A stretch of 43,455 nt of DNA from CAG-390 sp964522215. Lineage in GTDB: Bacteria; Bacillota; Clostridia; Oscillospirales; CAG-272. The number at the start of each line of letters is the position of its first letter. Positions within the stretch are counted from its first letter, which is position 1. Shown one piece after another: positions 32,682 to 40,835 of the stretch. The stretch spans positions 1 to 43,455 of the forward strand of contig CAZFVR010000014.1 of the NCBI GenBank assembly GCA_964522215.1, in the 5' to 3' direction. Below the pieces are notes generated by a model, which ran no database searches, was not told where the DNA came from, and saw nothing but the letters and a program-made list of their open reading frames with translations. A program made the translations under genes and the position numbers.

Positions 32682-32717
32682 GTCGATATAAGGATCTTTT
32701 ATAAGCTTTGGCGCAAA

Positions 32718-32734
32718 ATTAACCTTGGGTTAAT
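32718..32734. promoter_or_regulatory. Perfect inverted repeat, possible operator
   Basis: ATTAACC (32718-32724), TTG, GGTTAAT (32728-32734), in the divergent region between the lipoprotein and dapL genes. A likely dimeric repressor site; which gene it serves is unclear. A TATAAT at 32830-32835 is a weak dapL -10. Confidence 0.45.
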
Positions 32735-32912
32735 AAACAAAATCATGTTAGGTAAAACTTTTTTACGCAATAGGCAGTCGAAATGGCAACAAGTCGGCTG
32801 TCTTACCCCCGCGCTTATTGTACAGAATGTATAATCTACGCCACGGTGAAAGAATTGCCCATTCGGGCAGGCAGAAGAGACGGGGGATATTAGAATACGG
32901 AGGGTGTTTTTA

Positions 32913-34136
32913 ATGGCAGATGGGATAATGTCATCCGTGGGTCTTAGTGACCCGCGGCTTGAGGGGGAATATCTGTTCTCGTATGTCTCTCGTCGTGCGC
33001 GAGAGCGCTCGAGCGAGCTATTGGATCTTGGCGTGGGGGATGTAACACTGCCACTGCCGCGTGTGATCGAAAGAGCTCTGGTCGCCGCCTCGCGTGAGAT
33101 GGGAAGTGTGCGCGGCTTTAGGGGATATCCGCCGTGCGGTGGGTATGATTTTTTGCGCCGAGCAGTGGCGCGGCATTATCTTGAGGGCGGAGTGGAGATC
33201 GACCCGCGGGAGGTATACATATCCGATGGTGCCAAGCGAGAGCTTGCGGATCTGCCGCGTCTGCTCGGGCGCACATGCGCGTATATTTCCGATCCCGCCT
33301 ATCCCGCATACCGAGATGTTAATATCGCGCTCGGCAACGAGATACATACTATGCCCTGCGGTGAGGATGGCTCACTGCCCATGCCTCGCGCCGAGTACGG
33401 GTGCGGGATCTACTATATCTGCTCGCCTTCAAACCCGACGGGGGCGGTGTATGACACAGCCGACCTTGCCGCGTGGGTAGCGCATGTGCGGCGGGTGTGC
33501 GGGCTTATCATATTCGATGCGGCGTATACCGACTATATCCCGGTGGGGGATCCGGCACATCCGCGCACCGTGTATGCAATAGAGGGAGCACGCGAATGCG
33601 CGGTGGAGGTGGCATCCTTTTCAAAATCGGCAGGCTTTACCGGTCTGCGGTGCGGATATACCGTCATTCCGCGTGAGATAAGGGTGGGCAGGGGCAGCTG
33701 TGCCGACGGTATTGCCGAAGCCGCTGAGAGCGTGAGCCTTGCTCGGCTTTATGAGAGATATCGTTCGGTATCCTCAAACGGCGTGGCGTATCCGGTCCAG
33801 CGCGCGGCGGAGGCGGCGCTTACAGAAGCGGGCAGAAATGCAGTGCACGTATGCGTTGAGTATTATCTTGAAAATGCCGCGCGGCTTGCCCGTGCGCTTG
33901 AGGGCGCGGGGATATCTCATGCGCCGGTATTTGCAAGTCCGTATATTTGGGGCCGGTGTCCGGCGGGATATGACTCGCGCAGTTTTTTTGACTGTCTGCT
34001 TGATGAGCATGGCATCCTGTCTACGCCGGGTGCGGGGTTTGGTGAGAGGGGTGAGGGTCATTTCAGACTATCCGCCTTTGCTCCGCGCCGTGTGATAGAT
34101 GCCGCCGCGGAGAAGCTGGCAGGGCTGTCCTTTTGA
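32913..34136 (+). CDS. dapL: LL-diaminopimelate aminotransferase (DapL)
   Basis: A 407-residue class I/II aminotransferase. DapL makes LL-diaminopimelate from tetrahydrodipicolinate and glutamate in one step, the short route to lysine and to cell-wall diaminopimelate. Family marks: LDLGVGDVTLPLP, RGFRGYPPCGGYDFLR, ISDGAKRE, ISDPAYPAYRDVN, CSPSNPTGAVYD and Lys238 in SFSKSAGFTGLR, which binds PLP. The GAGRGE-like GFGERGEGHFRLSAFAPR near the end is also usual. GGAGGG lies eight bases before the ATG at 32913; the GTG at 32904 is part of that ribosome site and is rejected. It complements asd elsewhere in the window. Confidence 0.93.
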   Translation: MADGIMSSVGLSDPRLEGEYLFSYVSRRARERSSELLDLGVGDVTLPLPRVIERALVAASREMGSVRGFRGYPPCGGYDFLRRAVARHYLEGGVEIDPREVYISDGAKRELADLPRLLGRTCAYISDPAYPAYRDVNIALGNEIHTMPCGEDGSLPMPRAEYGCGIYYICSPSNPTGAVYDTADLAAWVAHVRRVCGLIIFDAAYTDYIPVGDPAHPRTVYAIEGARECAVEVASFSKSAGFTGLRCGYTVIPREIRVGRGSCADGIAEAAESVSLARLYERYRSVSSNGVAYPVQRAAEAALTEAGRNAVHVCVEYYLENAARLARALEGAGISHAPVFASPYIWGRCPAGYDSRSFFDCLLDEHGILSTPGAGFGERGEGHFRLSAFAPRRVIDAAAEKLAGLSF

Positions 34137-34186
34137 TGCCGTCGGATGGCGCGAAAAGAAAAAAATAAAAAATTTATCCCCGGGGG

Positions 34187-34227
34187 TTGACAGCCAACTG
34201 TATCGGTGGTATAATACAGTTACTGTA
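34187..34227 (+). promoter_or_regulatory. gntR-operon promoter overlapped by a palindromic operator
   Basis: TTGACA (34187-34192), 17 bases, TATAAT (34210-34215). TACAGT-T-ACTGTA (34215-34227) is a perfect palindrome starting on the last base of the -10 and overlapping the transcription start. This is the usual geometry for self-repression by a YtrA-type GntR regulator, encoded just downstream. Confidence 0.85.
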
Positions 34228-34278
34228 CTAACCGAGTGACACGGTTCACGGCGTGCGGTAAAAAACGGGGGTGTGGAT

Positions 34279-34671
34279 ATGGTATCCTTTGAGGGCTTTG
34301 TGCCGCGTGACGGCGCGCCGATATACTTGCAGATAGTGGGGCATATAAAAAGCGGTATCGTTTCGGGCGAGATAGCAAGTGGGGATGAGTTGCCGTCGCG
34401 GCGAGTGCTGTCGGCCTTGCTCGGCATCAACCCCAACACGATACAAAAGGCCTACCGTATGCTTGAGGATGCGGGGCTGATCGAATCCCGTGCGGGGGCT
34501 AAAAGCTATATGTCCTTTGATGTCGATGCGGCCGCCGAGGTGCGGCGTGAGCTTGTTGCCGCTCATGTTGGTGAGACGGTGGCGGGACTTCGCGCACTGG
34601 GGCTTGAAAAGGAAACGGCCCTGCGACTTATTGCCGAGGCTTGGGAGAGCAGCGGCGGGGGGCCGTCATGA
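34279..34671 (+). CDS. GntR-family transcriptional regulator, YtrA subfamily
   Basis: A 130-residue regulator: an N-terminal winged helix (APIYLQIVGHIKSGIVSGEIASGDELPSRRVLSALLGINPNTIQKAYRMLEDAGLIESRAG, about 10-75) and a short helical C-terminal tail with no effector domain. This is the YtrA type, which in Bacillus represses an operon of ABC transporter genes induced by cell-wall antibiotics. Here too it precedes permease and ATPase genes. The start is uncertain between the GTG at 34273 and the ATG at 34279; the latter has a GGGGG ribosome site at suitable spacing. The palindrome in its promoter is its likely operator. Confidence 0.93.
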   Translation: MVSFEGFVPRDGAPIYLQIVGHIKSGIVSGEIASGDELPSRRVLSALLGINPNTIQKAYRMLEDAGLIESRAGAKSYMSFDVDAAAEVRRELVAAHVGETVAGLRALGLEKETALRLIAEAWESSGGGPS

Positions 34672-34788
34672 GAGCTTGCGGCAAAGCTGCCGCGAATAAT
34701 GAATAATAATAAATAAGAACAAAAGATAAAAGACAAACGAAAGGCGACGGCCGCCGCATGGCTTGGCGGCGGGCGGATATATTATAAA

Positions 34789-35553
34789 ATGAAAAAATAC
34801 ATCTCATCCATAGGGCTTTTTGCTCGCAGCACGCTTCGGCGCGTGCTGATAGTTTTGCTCATCTCCGCGGTGCTTCAGCTGCTCATGTGGGGGTTGGAGT
34901 TCAGATCCTCCATGCGTGCATATAATGAGGCGCGGCTTGATATGCCAACCGTTGAAAAGCTTGTAGATCGCGGCGCGGCTAATGCAATGTTCAGGCTAAC
35001 GCTGACGGTGATAACGGTGATCCTCTGCCTGCCCGGGGCAAGCAGGCGCAGTCATACAGAGTACACGCTGGGGCGGCTGTCTGTCTCCGAGCGCGGGATA
35101 TTCTTTTGCCAAGCCGCGTATAACGCCGCTGTTTATCTTTTGCTATTTGCGGCGCAGACGGTCCTGCTGTTTGCCATGGTGCTTATATATCGCAACCTCG
35201 CCCCCGCCGAGAGCGTAGCGCCGAATATCGCTTACATCGCCTTTTACCGCAACCGATTTATGCACTCTGTCCTGCCGCTTGAGGACGTACGGCTGTGGAT
35301 ACGCAATATCGCCCTTGTTTTGATACTTGCGCTGTCAGCGGCGGAGTTTCCGTATCTGCGGCGGCGTGGGCGGATGTCGGCCACCCCCATCGCGGTGCTG
35401 GGCTGTGTTTGGGTGTTCTTTAGCAGTGAGATAGGCTCTGTCGGTCAGCTTGTGGCAGCGATTTCCGGCTTGCTTGTTGTCTGCGGCATTGTGGCGTGCG
35501 GTTTAACACTTGATAAAAGGCGTGTGGAAGATGAACGGGAGGGGGATGTGTGA
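34789..35553 (+). CDS. ABC transporter membrane protein
   Basis: A 254-residue integral membrane protein with about six hydrophobic helices, the first at LIVLLISAVLQLLMWG (after a basic N-terminus). The sequence YTLGRLSVSERGIFFCQAAYNAAVYLLLFAAQ between helices is typical of ABC-2-type permeases of the Ytr class. It is part of the gntR operon, and a small GC hairpin (GCCGCC/GGCGGC, 34750-34770) lies just upstream. It ends by overlapping the next gene's start (TGATG). With the second membrane gene it probably forms the membrane channel of the transporter. Confidence 0.85.
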   Translation: MKKYISSIGLFARSTLRRVLIVLLISAVLQLLMWGLEFRSSMRAYNEARLDMPTVEKLVDRGAANAMFRLTLTVITVILCLPGASRRSHTEYTLGRLSVSERGIFFCQAAYNAAVYLLLFAAQTVLLFAMVLIYRNLAPAESVAPNIAYIAFYRNRFMHSVLPLEDVRLWIRNIALVLILALSAAEFPYLRRRGRMSATPIAVLGCVWVFFSSEIGSVGQLVAAISGLLVVCGIVACGLTLDKRRVEDEREGDV

Positions 35554-36098
35554 TGGATACAAATGTCAACGCAAATTCAAATAATAATAAACTATCGCTC
35601 AGCGAAAAAAAGACCGCCCGTCTTAAGGTGTGGCGGCGTCGCTACTCCCCGCCCGGGATGACGGATGACGTCGAGTGGGCATCCTTTGTCTTTTACTGTC
35701 TCGGCGCGCTGGCGGCGTTCGTGCTCATCTTTACAGTGCGCTATGCCGATGCATATAACGCGCTTCGCATGTATATCGAAGATAATTGCGGCGACTCGGG
35801 CGGTGCGAAGATAGCAAGCTTTTGGTCGTTCATGCCCCCATGGGAAGTATGCTGCATCATCATTTTGCTTGTCCTGTCCTTGGAGGCAGGGCATATCCTG
35901 CGCCGTCTGCTTTATCTCAGGCAGGGGAGCATGAGCATCTATACCCTGCGCCGCCTGCCGCAGCGCGGCGAGGTGCTGCGGCGGGTGGCGGTCCTGCCGC
36001 TTGCAAGGTGCATCTGTACCGCAGCATTAATTGCGCTTACAATGCTTTTGTGCTATGCCGCGTATCTTCTGATAACCCCTGCGTCGTGCCTTGGGTGA
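35553..36098 (+). CDS. Second ABC transporter membrane protein
   Basis: A 181-residue protein with a long cytoplasmic, Asn-rich and basic N-terminus (about 1-45) and four hydrophobic helices, the first near FVFYCLGALAAFVLIFTV and the last ALIALTMLLCYAAYLLI. A cytoplasmic loop in the middle (TLRRLPQRGEVLRRVAVLPLARC) is Arg-rich, as in coupling loops that contact an ATPase. GAGGGGG precedes the ATG at 35553, which overlaps the stop of the preceding gene. Together with the first permease it is a split two-subunit membrane domain, smaller than the fused 803-residue permease at the left of the window. Confidence 0.8.
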   Translation: MDTNVNANSNNNKLSLSEKKTARLKVWRRRYSPPGMTDDVEWASFVFYCLGALAAFVLIFTVRYADAYNALRMYIEDNCGDSGGAKIASFWSFMPPWEVCCIIILLVLSLEAGHILRRLLYLRQGSMSIYTLRRLPQRGEVLRRVAVLPLARCICTAALIALTMLLCYAAYLLITPASCLG

Positions 36099-36135
36099 GC
36101 ATAAAAGATCCTAAAAACGGAGGTCAAAAAATAAA

Positions 36136-36888
36136 ATGCTTAAGATAAATGAGCTTTCTAAAAATTACGGAACAAAACGCGCGCTTGATGGGGTATCGCT
36201 TGAGCTTCCGCGCGGTGAGATAGTGGGTCTGTTTGGTGAAAACGGTGCGGGCAAGAGCACGCTTATGAAGTCGATACTGGGCTTTGTGCCGTACAGCGGA
36301 GTGATCACGCTGGATGGCGAGCCTATAACGCGAAAAAATATTGAAAAGCTTTCCTTTGCCACCTGCGAGCATTCCTTTTTTCCCGATCTGAGCGCCGCCG
36401 GTCACCGCGATTTTTACCGTGCGCATTTTGCTTCATTCTCCGAAAAACGCATGCTGGGGCTTATGGAGTTCTTCGGGCTTCCCATGCATAGGGCGGTGGG
36501 GCGCATGTCCACCGGTCAGCAAAACCAGTTTGAGGTCATTTTGGCACTATCTCAGGGCGCGGATTATATTTTAATGGACGAGCCGTTTGCGGGCAACGAT
36601 ATCTTCAATCGTGAGGATTTTTACCGCTTACTGCTTGGCATTCTCGAGCCGCACGAAACGCTGTTGCTCTCCACCCACCTGATCGAGGAGGTCTCGGAGG
36701 TAGTGGGTCGCGCCGTAATGATACACCGCGGCAGAATAGTTGATGATATAACGGTCGGTGAGCTTGAGGAGCGCGGCGAAGGGCTGGTGGATCACATCAA
36801 ATCTGTCTGGGGATATCGCTCGGACAGAGTTGCGCGTGCGCTGGGCGCTATATCACCCGATGACGACTCGGGGGAGGCAACAAAATGA
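36136..36888 (+). CDS. ABC transporter ATP-binding protein
   Basis: A 250-residue ATPase. Walker A GENGAGKST (34-42) and Walker B YILMDEPFAG (144-153) are normal, and switch His181 lies in LLSTH. The ABC signature is degenerate, MSTGQ (124-128) in place of LSGGQ. The Q-loop position reads CEHSFF, without the usual Gln. This resembles YtrB-class ATPases. GGAGGT lies before the ATG. It is fourth in the gntR operon, with a four-base overlap onto the last gene. With the two membrane proteins it should form one exporter or sensing transporter. Confidence 0.93.
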   Translation: MLKINELSKNYGTKRALDGVSLELPRGEIVGLFGENGAGKSTLMKSILGFVPYSGVITLDGEPITRKNIEKLSFATCEHSFFPDLSAAGHRDFYRAHFASFSEKRMLGLMEFFGLPMHRAVGRMSTGQQNQFEVILALSQGADYILMDEPFAGNDIFNREDFYRLLLGILEPHETLLLSTHLIEEVSEVVGRAVMIHRGRIVDDITVGELEERGEGLVDHIKSVWGYRSDRVARALGAISPDDDSGEATK

Positions 36889-38336
36889 GGCGTACACTTG
36901 CATTTTTGACGGTGCTTTTACTGCTTGCAGCGGGGAGTATGGCTTACATCGGCGGTACGGTCTATGCCGAGCGCGATCGAGTGGAAATATATGAGCGGGC
37001 AATGATCGGAGATAGCTCCTTGGCCGCAGGATTGGGTGTCTCCTTGCTTTCGGAATACGCCGATCACCTGTTTTGGAATACCTCATATGCAGTCGGCAGT
37101 ACCGTGGCGGATACCAAGCTTGAATTTTCCGCCTCGCCCAAACAAGTTCCGTCGCCAATCACCTACGATGGTGCGGGGATCTGGCTGAATTATGCCTACG
37201 GCGTGGTGACGGATACGCCGATCGAGGAGCTTTCGGGCATATCACGGGCGTACCGCGAGCTTTACGAGGCTACGCCGGTCGGCGGCTCGCTTGAGCGTGT
37301 GGTGCGCATGGCCGATTATTACGACTATTACCCAATAAGAGTCGGTATATCTTTGCCGGGCACATATTGGTCGGCGGGTGCTATTTGGCGTTCCACGGTC
37401 CGAGCCGACTATCCTGCCGAGGCTGAGGTGATGGATAAATTCAGCAGCTTTTTTAAGATCCCCATGAATGAGGCGGATCACTGCACTATAGGTGTCACTC
37501 GTGACAAACGCGGGCAAGTTGTTGGTGTATCAAGCGGAGGGGGCGTTGAGCCGACCCTTTATTCCATCTCAACATACACCACATCGCAGTGCTTCTTTTC
37601 GATAGATATCAAATACAGCGATGGCCGGGGCGGCACAAATATTCTTGATACAGACCTCATCCCGGGCGGGTACGGCATATATGCATTCGATTACGAGCGG
37701 ATATGGGATGAGCCTGCAAGCTCATCGGGGATTATCCAAACGGTGTATGATCCCGAAAAAGGCACGGGGATAGATGCAGATTCGCTTGCGTGTGTTTATC
37801 CACTGTCGCGTGATGTGGCGGTGCGCGGCATGGCGGTCAGCCCGGACGAGGGGGAGCTGTGGCTCCTCACAGAGGAGGGCGGCACTTCTGTGTTTACCGT
37901 TATCGATATCGAGAGCATGACAGATATCGCGCGTATAAGCCTGGGCGAGACCGAATATTACGGCTTTTATCCGTCAGGACGACACGTGGTCCTTTATGGC
38001 GGCAGTTATGATGTCGGCCGTCGGATAGCGCTGGTCTCTGTGGATGATTCCGGGCGGCCGTCCCTTGTGATGTACGGTGACCGCTCCGCATTGCCGAGTT
38101 ATAATTACTATGATATGTCTCACTCATCAAAAAGCAGCTTTGACGGCGAGCGGCTGGCAATACTTAATTACCTGTATGATGAACAAGGAGTCCAGCTCTG
38201 CGGCTTTACGCTTGAGGTCTACACCACGGACGGCGGCAGGTACTATGGCGAATATCTTTGCAGTCTTGCGCGCTGTGACTCTACAAACTACAACGATAAT
38301 TGTAAAATCGCCCGCCTTGAATTCTCGGAGCCTTAA
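36885..38336 (+). CDS. Extracytoplasmic protein with beta-propeller-like C-terminal half
   Basis: A 483-residue protein with an uncleaved anchor or signal helix (TLAFLTVLLLLAAGSMAYI). The middle (about 90-240) is aromatic-rich and the second half shows WD/PQQ-like blades: MAVSPDEGELWLLTEEGGTSVFTVID, SLGETEYYGFYPSGRHVVLYGG, DGERLAILNYLYDEQG. These look like propeller or YncE-like repeats. It starts by ATGA overlap with the ATPase gene, after GGGGAGG. No enzymatic motif was seen. Its likely role is ligand binding for the transporter, or sensing; inferred only from place and fold. Family not recognised. Confidence 0.75.
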   Translation: MRRTLAFLTVLLLLAAGSMAYIGGTVYAERDRVEIYERAMIGDSSLAAGLGVSLLSEYADHLFWNTSYAVGSTVADTKLEFSASPKQVPSPITYDGAGIWLNYAYGVVTDTPIEELSGISRAYRELYEATPVGGSLERVVRMADYYDYYPIRVGISLPGTYWSAGAIWRSTVRADYPAEAEVMDKFSSFFKIPMNEADHCTIGVTRDKRGQVVGVSSGGGVEPTLYSISTYTTSQCFFSIDIKYSDGRGGTNILDTDLIPGGYGIYAFDYERIWDEPASSSGIIQTVYDPEKGTGIDADSLACVYPLSRDVAVRGMAVSPDEGELWLLTEEGGTSVFTVIDIESMTDIARISLGETEYYGFYPSGRHVVLYGGSYDVGRRIALVSVDDSGRPSLVMYGDRSALPSYNYYDMSHSSKSSFDGERLAILNYLYDEQGVQLCGFTLEVYTTDGGRYYGEYLCSLARCDSTNYNDNCKIARLEFSEP

Positions 38337-38383
38337 GGCAGCGCGGTCGCCCCGTAATGTCACAGATCATTTTTAACGCATAC

Positions 38384-38415
38384 CTATCGACATACGATAG
38401 TAAAATGCGTATATT
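38384..38415 (+). promoter_or_regulatory. Promoter and operator palindrome of the antitoxin gene
   Basis: CTATCG-ACATA-CGATAG (38384-38400) lies between TCGACA (38387-38392) and TATATT (38410-38415), 17 bases apart. RelB/DinJ antitoxins repress their own promoters by binding such palindromes. Confidence 0.55.
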
Positions 38416-38437
38416 ATTAATGAATGGTGGAGCTAAT

Positions 38438-38693
38438 ATGGTACAGGTAAATGCAAATATCCGTATGGATGAGGAGACAAAGGTCGCCTTTGATAAGTTT
38501 TGCAATGAGATCGGGCTGTCGGTCAGCGCGGCATTCAACATCTTTGCAAAGACAGTGGTGCGAGCAGAGGATACCGTTTGAGTTGTCAATAGAAAAGCCG
38601 AATGCCGAGGTCTTGGCGGCTATGAGAGAATACGACGATATGAAGTCGGATCCCCGAAGATACAAAAGATATTCAAGCGTTAACTTGAGATGA
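38438..38693 (+). pseudogene. Frameshifted DinJ/RelB-type antitoxin; no toxin gene beside it
   Basis: The first frame (MVQVNANIRMDEET... AKTVVR) is a normal ribbon-helix-helix RelB/DinJ start. At 38561-38566 two bases are missing compared with an expected CGAGAGCAG: the frame then reads AED and soon stops at 38579-38581, while the other frame continues with the conserved EQRIPFELS and a tail MKSDPRRYKRYSS, ending at 38693. The ribosome site GGTGGAG is present. No RelE/YafQ/HigB-like toxin follows: 38694-38783 is empty of recognisable genes. It is a relic, unless the missing bases are an assembly error. Confidence 0.85.
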
Positions 38694-38783
38694 GCGAGGC
38701 ACTTGACGAGACATGATGCCAGCCATATGCCGAACCGGCACGTATGGTGATCTGTTTTAGATAACATCGGTACCCTTAATAAT

Positions 38784-38839
38784 AAAATACCGACACCCCA
38801 CCGTGGGATTTTATCCCTTGGTGTGATGTCGGTATTTTT
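38784..38839. terminator. Bidirectional terminator
   Basis: AAAATACCGACACCCCACC (38784-38802) pairs with GGTGTGATGTCGGTATTTT, closing a hairpin with T5 on the right. It ends the envelope operon on the minus strand. Confidence 0.85.
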
Positions 38840-38872
38840 ATTGTGCTTTTAACTTGTTTGCGGCCTATTGCA

Positions 38873-39451
38873 TCAAATGCCGAGGTCGCGGACCTTGCTC
38901 GGCAGGCGACGCCACAGTGCGCCGACGGCATAGTAGGATGCCACAGCAAAGGCTGTGCCGAGTATAGCGCCCGCTATTACGTCGGTGGGGTAGTGTATGA
39001 AGAAATAAAGCCTTGAGAATGCAATAAGGCAGGCAAGCACGAGCGCGCCCGCTCCCCATTTTTTGTTGCAAAGGAATATTCCAAACGCTCCCTCAAAGGA
39101 TGCAAGCGTGTGGCCCGATGGGAAGGATGCATCATGCGGCGGGGTGATCAGCAGTGTAGCGCGGGTCACGATAGGCTCCCACGCCGCATTGTCATAGGGA
39201 CGAATGCGGCCGATGAGCGGTTTTAGTATCCCATTGCCGAATATCAGCCCCAGTATCAGCGCACCGCCCATTACAAGACCTGTTTTGCGGGTCTTTTTAA
39301 ATATCAGCAAAACGGCGGCGAGTGCGATCCAAAACCAACCGGCATCGGCAAGGTGAGTCAAAAACTCAAAAATGCCGTCAAGGATGGGCGTATGAAAATG
39401 CTCGTTTATATAGTTGAGTATTGAATAATCAAAGCGATATATCGCATCCAT
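38873..39451 (-). CDS. PAP2-family lipid phosphatase
   Basis: A 192-residue membrane protein. Phosphatase signature motifs are complete: K77-x6-R84-P85 (KPLIGRIRP), PSGH (111-114) and S146-R147-x5-H153-x3-D157 (SRLYFFIHYPTD). It dephosphorylates lipid (pyro)phosphates such as undecaprenyl diphosphate at the outer face of the membrane, recycling the carrier for envelope polymer synthesis. About five to six hydrophobic helices. GGAGGT precedes the ATG and overlaps the stop region of the upstream gene, so it is the last gene of the minus-strand envelope operon. Confidence 0.93.
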   Translation of the reverse strand: MDAIYRFDYSILNYINEHFHTPILDGIFEFLTHLADAGWFWIALAAVLLIFKKTRKTGLVMGGALILGLIFGNGILKPLIGRIRPYDNAAWEPIVTRATLLITPPHDASFPSGHTLASFEGAFGIFLCNKKWGAGALVLACLIAFSRLYFFIHYPTDVIAGAILGTAFAVASYYAVGALWRRLPSKVRDLGI

Positions 39452-39464
39452 GCCATTACCTCCG

Positions 39465-40835
39465 TCAGTTGTTTTGAATGTCGTAGATCAGCCATACACC
39501 GTCCACCAGTCGCATAAGCACGGTGGAATCGATCGCGTTATTCCACTCGGGCTTTTCGTCAGAGCCCATCATCGGGTCATTGACCTCAAGCAGGACCTGC
39601 ATCATCTTGATGTGGCAGCTTATCTCTGTCTTTTCCTCGTTAAGATACTTATACTCGTCATCCACAACATCGTCAAAGCGGTAGCCCTTGTGCTGCCACA
39701 CAAAGGCGGAGGGGTTGGTGCCCGCAATCGATCTTAAAAACTCGCAGTTCGGAACAAAATATTTGTTGCGCTGTGCCGTGGTGGCATCGTATTGCATCCA
39801 TCTGGCGTACATTTGAAGGCCCTCTACCGCCTTGCCTGCAAGCATGGTGCGTATCTCCTCACACTCGCGCTGCAAGCGCTCCTCCTCGGCGCGGCGTTCG
39901 TCCTCTATCTTTTGGTTGTAGCTCTGCACCAAGCGGTCTATGTAGTCGCCGTCGGCCCGCCATGAGGCTTTCTCTGCATCCTGCTGCAGGGTGTATTCAA
40001 CACTGCCGTCGGCGGATGTGACCGTCACGGTCGGTGCGGCGTAAAGCCCGCCTACAAAATAGTTTTGCATCGTGCGGGCTGACTCGTCCCCTGTGGGATA
40101 ATACACCTGCTCCGCAAGCACAACGGGATCGCCAAAGTGATATTCCTCGCCAAGCTCGGTGCCGTTTACGCTAACGATGGCATTTATCGGTGCGTAGATG
40201 CTCGCGCCCTTTGCCGGCGCAAAGCTTATGCGTATCCTGCCAAGGGTGTAAAGCGGCTCGCCTGTCGCCTCGTTCACCTCACCCGTTTTCACAAGGGTGA
40301 AGTCTGCAATGCTTTTGCCCTTTGCCGATACCGTGTATTTCAGTGTTCCTATCTCGGCGGATATCGCCTTGTTGAGCGACCACGCGGCGGGGTCTGCCTC
40401 GCCGTACAGCTCACTCATATAGGCAACTACCGCCGCCATGTCCTCAAAGTCGGAAAGCGCGAGATTTGAGGCATTTGCCGCTATAGTCTTATAGTCGGTA
40501 AAATACTCGCCGAATATCCGCTCCGCCTCATGCTGAGGCTGGATCGATTCATATTCCTCAAGATAGCCGCCGAGCTTTGAGAGCAACACCGCCCACACGA
40601 CCATAACAACAAGTATTATGGTAAGCCATACCATCCAAAATATCAGACCGCGTCCGATCTTGGGTTTTTTTGCACCGGATGTAGTGATGCCTATCGGGCG
40701 TTTATCCTCGGGTACGCGGCGGCGAACGGTGGTTATACCCGCACCTGCTTTTGCGCCGGAGTTTTGGGTGCTTTGAGCGGCCCTTGTTTGGGGGGCTGTG
40801 CGGTTGCCCGAGCTATCAGATCCGTTTGGCATCAT
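39465..40835 (-). CDS. Membrane-anchored protein of unknown function, NTF2-like C-terminus
   Basis: A 456-residue protein: cytoplasmic N-terminus with low-complexity Gln/Asn/Ser/Ala and basic residues (1-70), one transmembrane helix (LIFWMVWLTIILVVMVVWAVLL), then an extracytoplasmic part. A Glu/Arg-rich coiled coil (DERRAEEERLQRECEEI) sits near residue 320. The C-terminal 110 residues (YKYLNEEKTEISCHIKMMQVLLEVND, LMRLVDGVWLIYDIQ) resemble an NTF2-like domain, as in several bacterial anchored proteins. No catalytic motif. It overlaps the phosphodiester glycosidase gene by four bases and has GGAGGT before the ATG. Product probably acts with the glycosidase or PAP2 at the outer membrane face. 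Unassigned. Confidence 0.7.
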   Translation of the reverse strand: MMPNGSDSSGNRTAPQTRAAQSTQNSGAKAGAGITTVRRRVPEDKRPIGITTSGAKKPKIGRGLIFWMVWLTIILVVMVVWAVLLSKLGGYLEEYESIQPQHEAERIFGEYFTDYKTIAANASNLALSDFEDMAAVVAYMSELYGEADPAAWSLNKAISAEIGTLKYTVSAKGKSIADFTLVKTGEVNEATGEPLYTLGRIRISFAPAKGASIYAPINAIVSVNGTELGEEYHFGDPVVLAEQVYYPTGDESARTMQNYFVGGLYAAPTVTVTSADGSVEYTLQQDAEKASWRADGDYIDRLVQSYNQKIEDERRAEEERLQRECEEIRTMLAGKAVEGLQMYARWMQYDATTAQRNKYFVPNCEFLRSIAGTNPSAFVWQHKGYRFDDVVDDEYKYLNEEKTEISCHIKMMQVLLEVNDPMMGSDEKPEWNNAIDSTVLMRLVDGVWLIYDIQNN

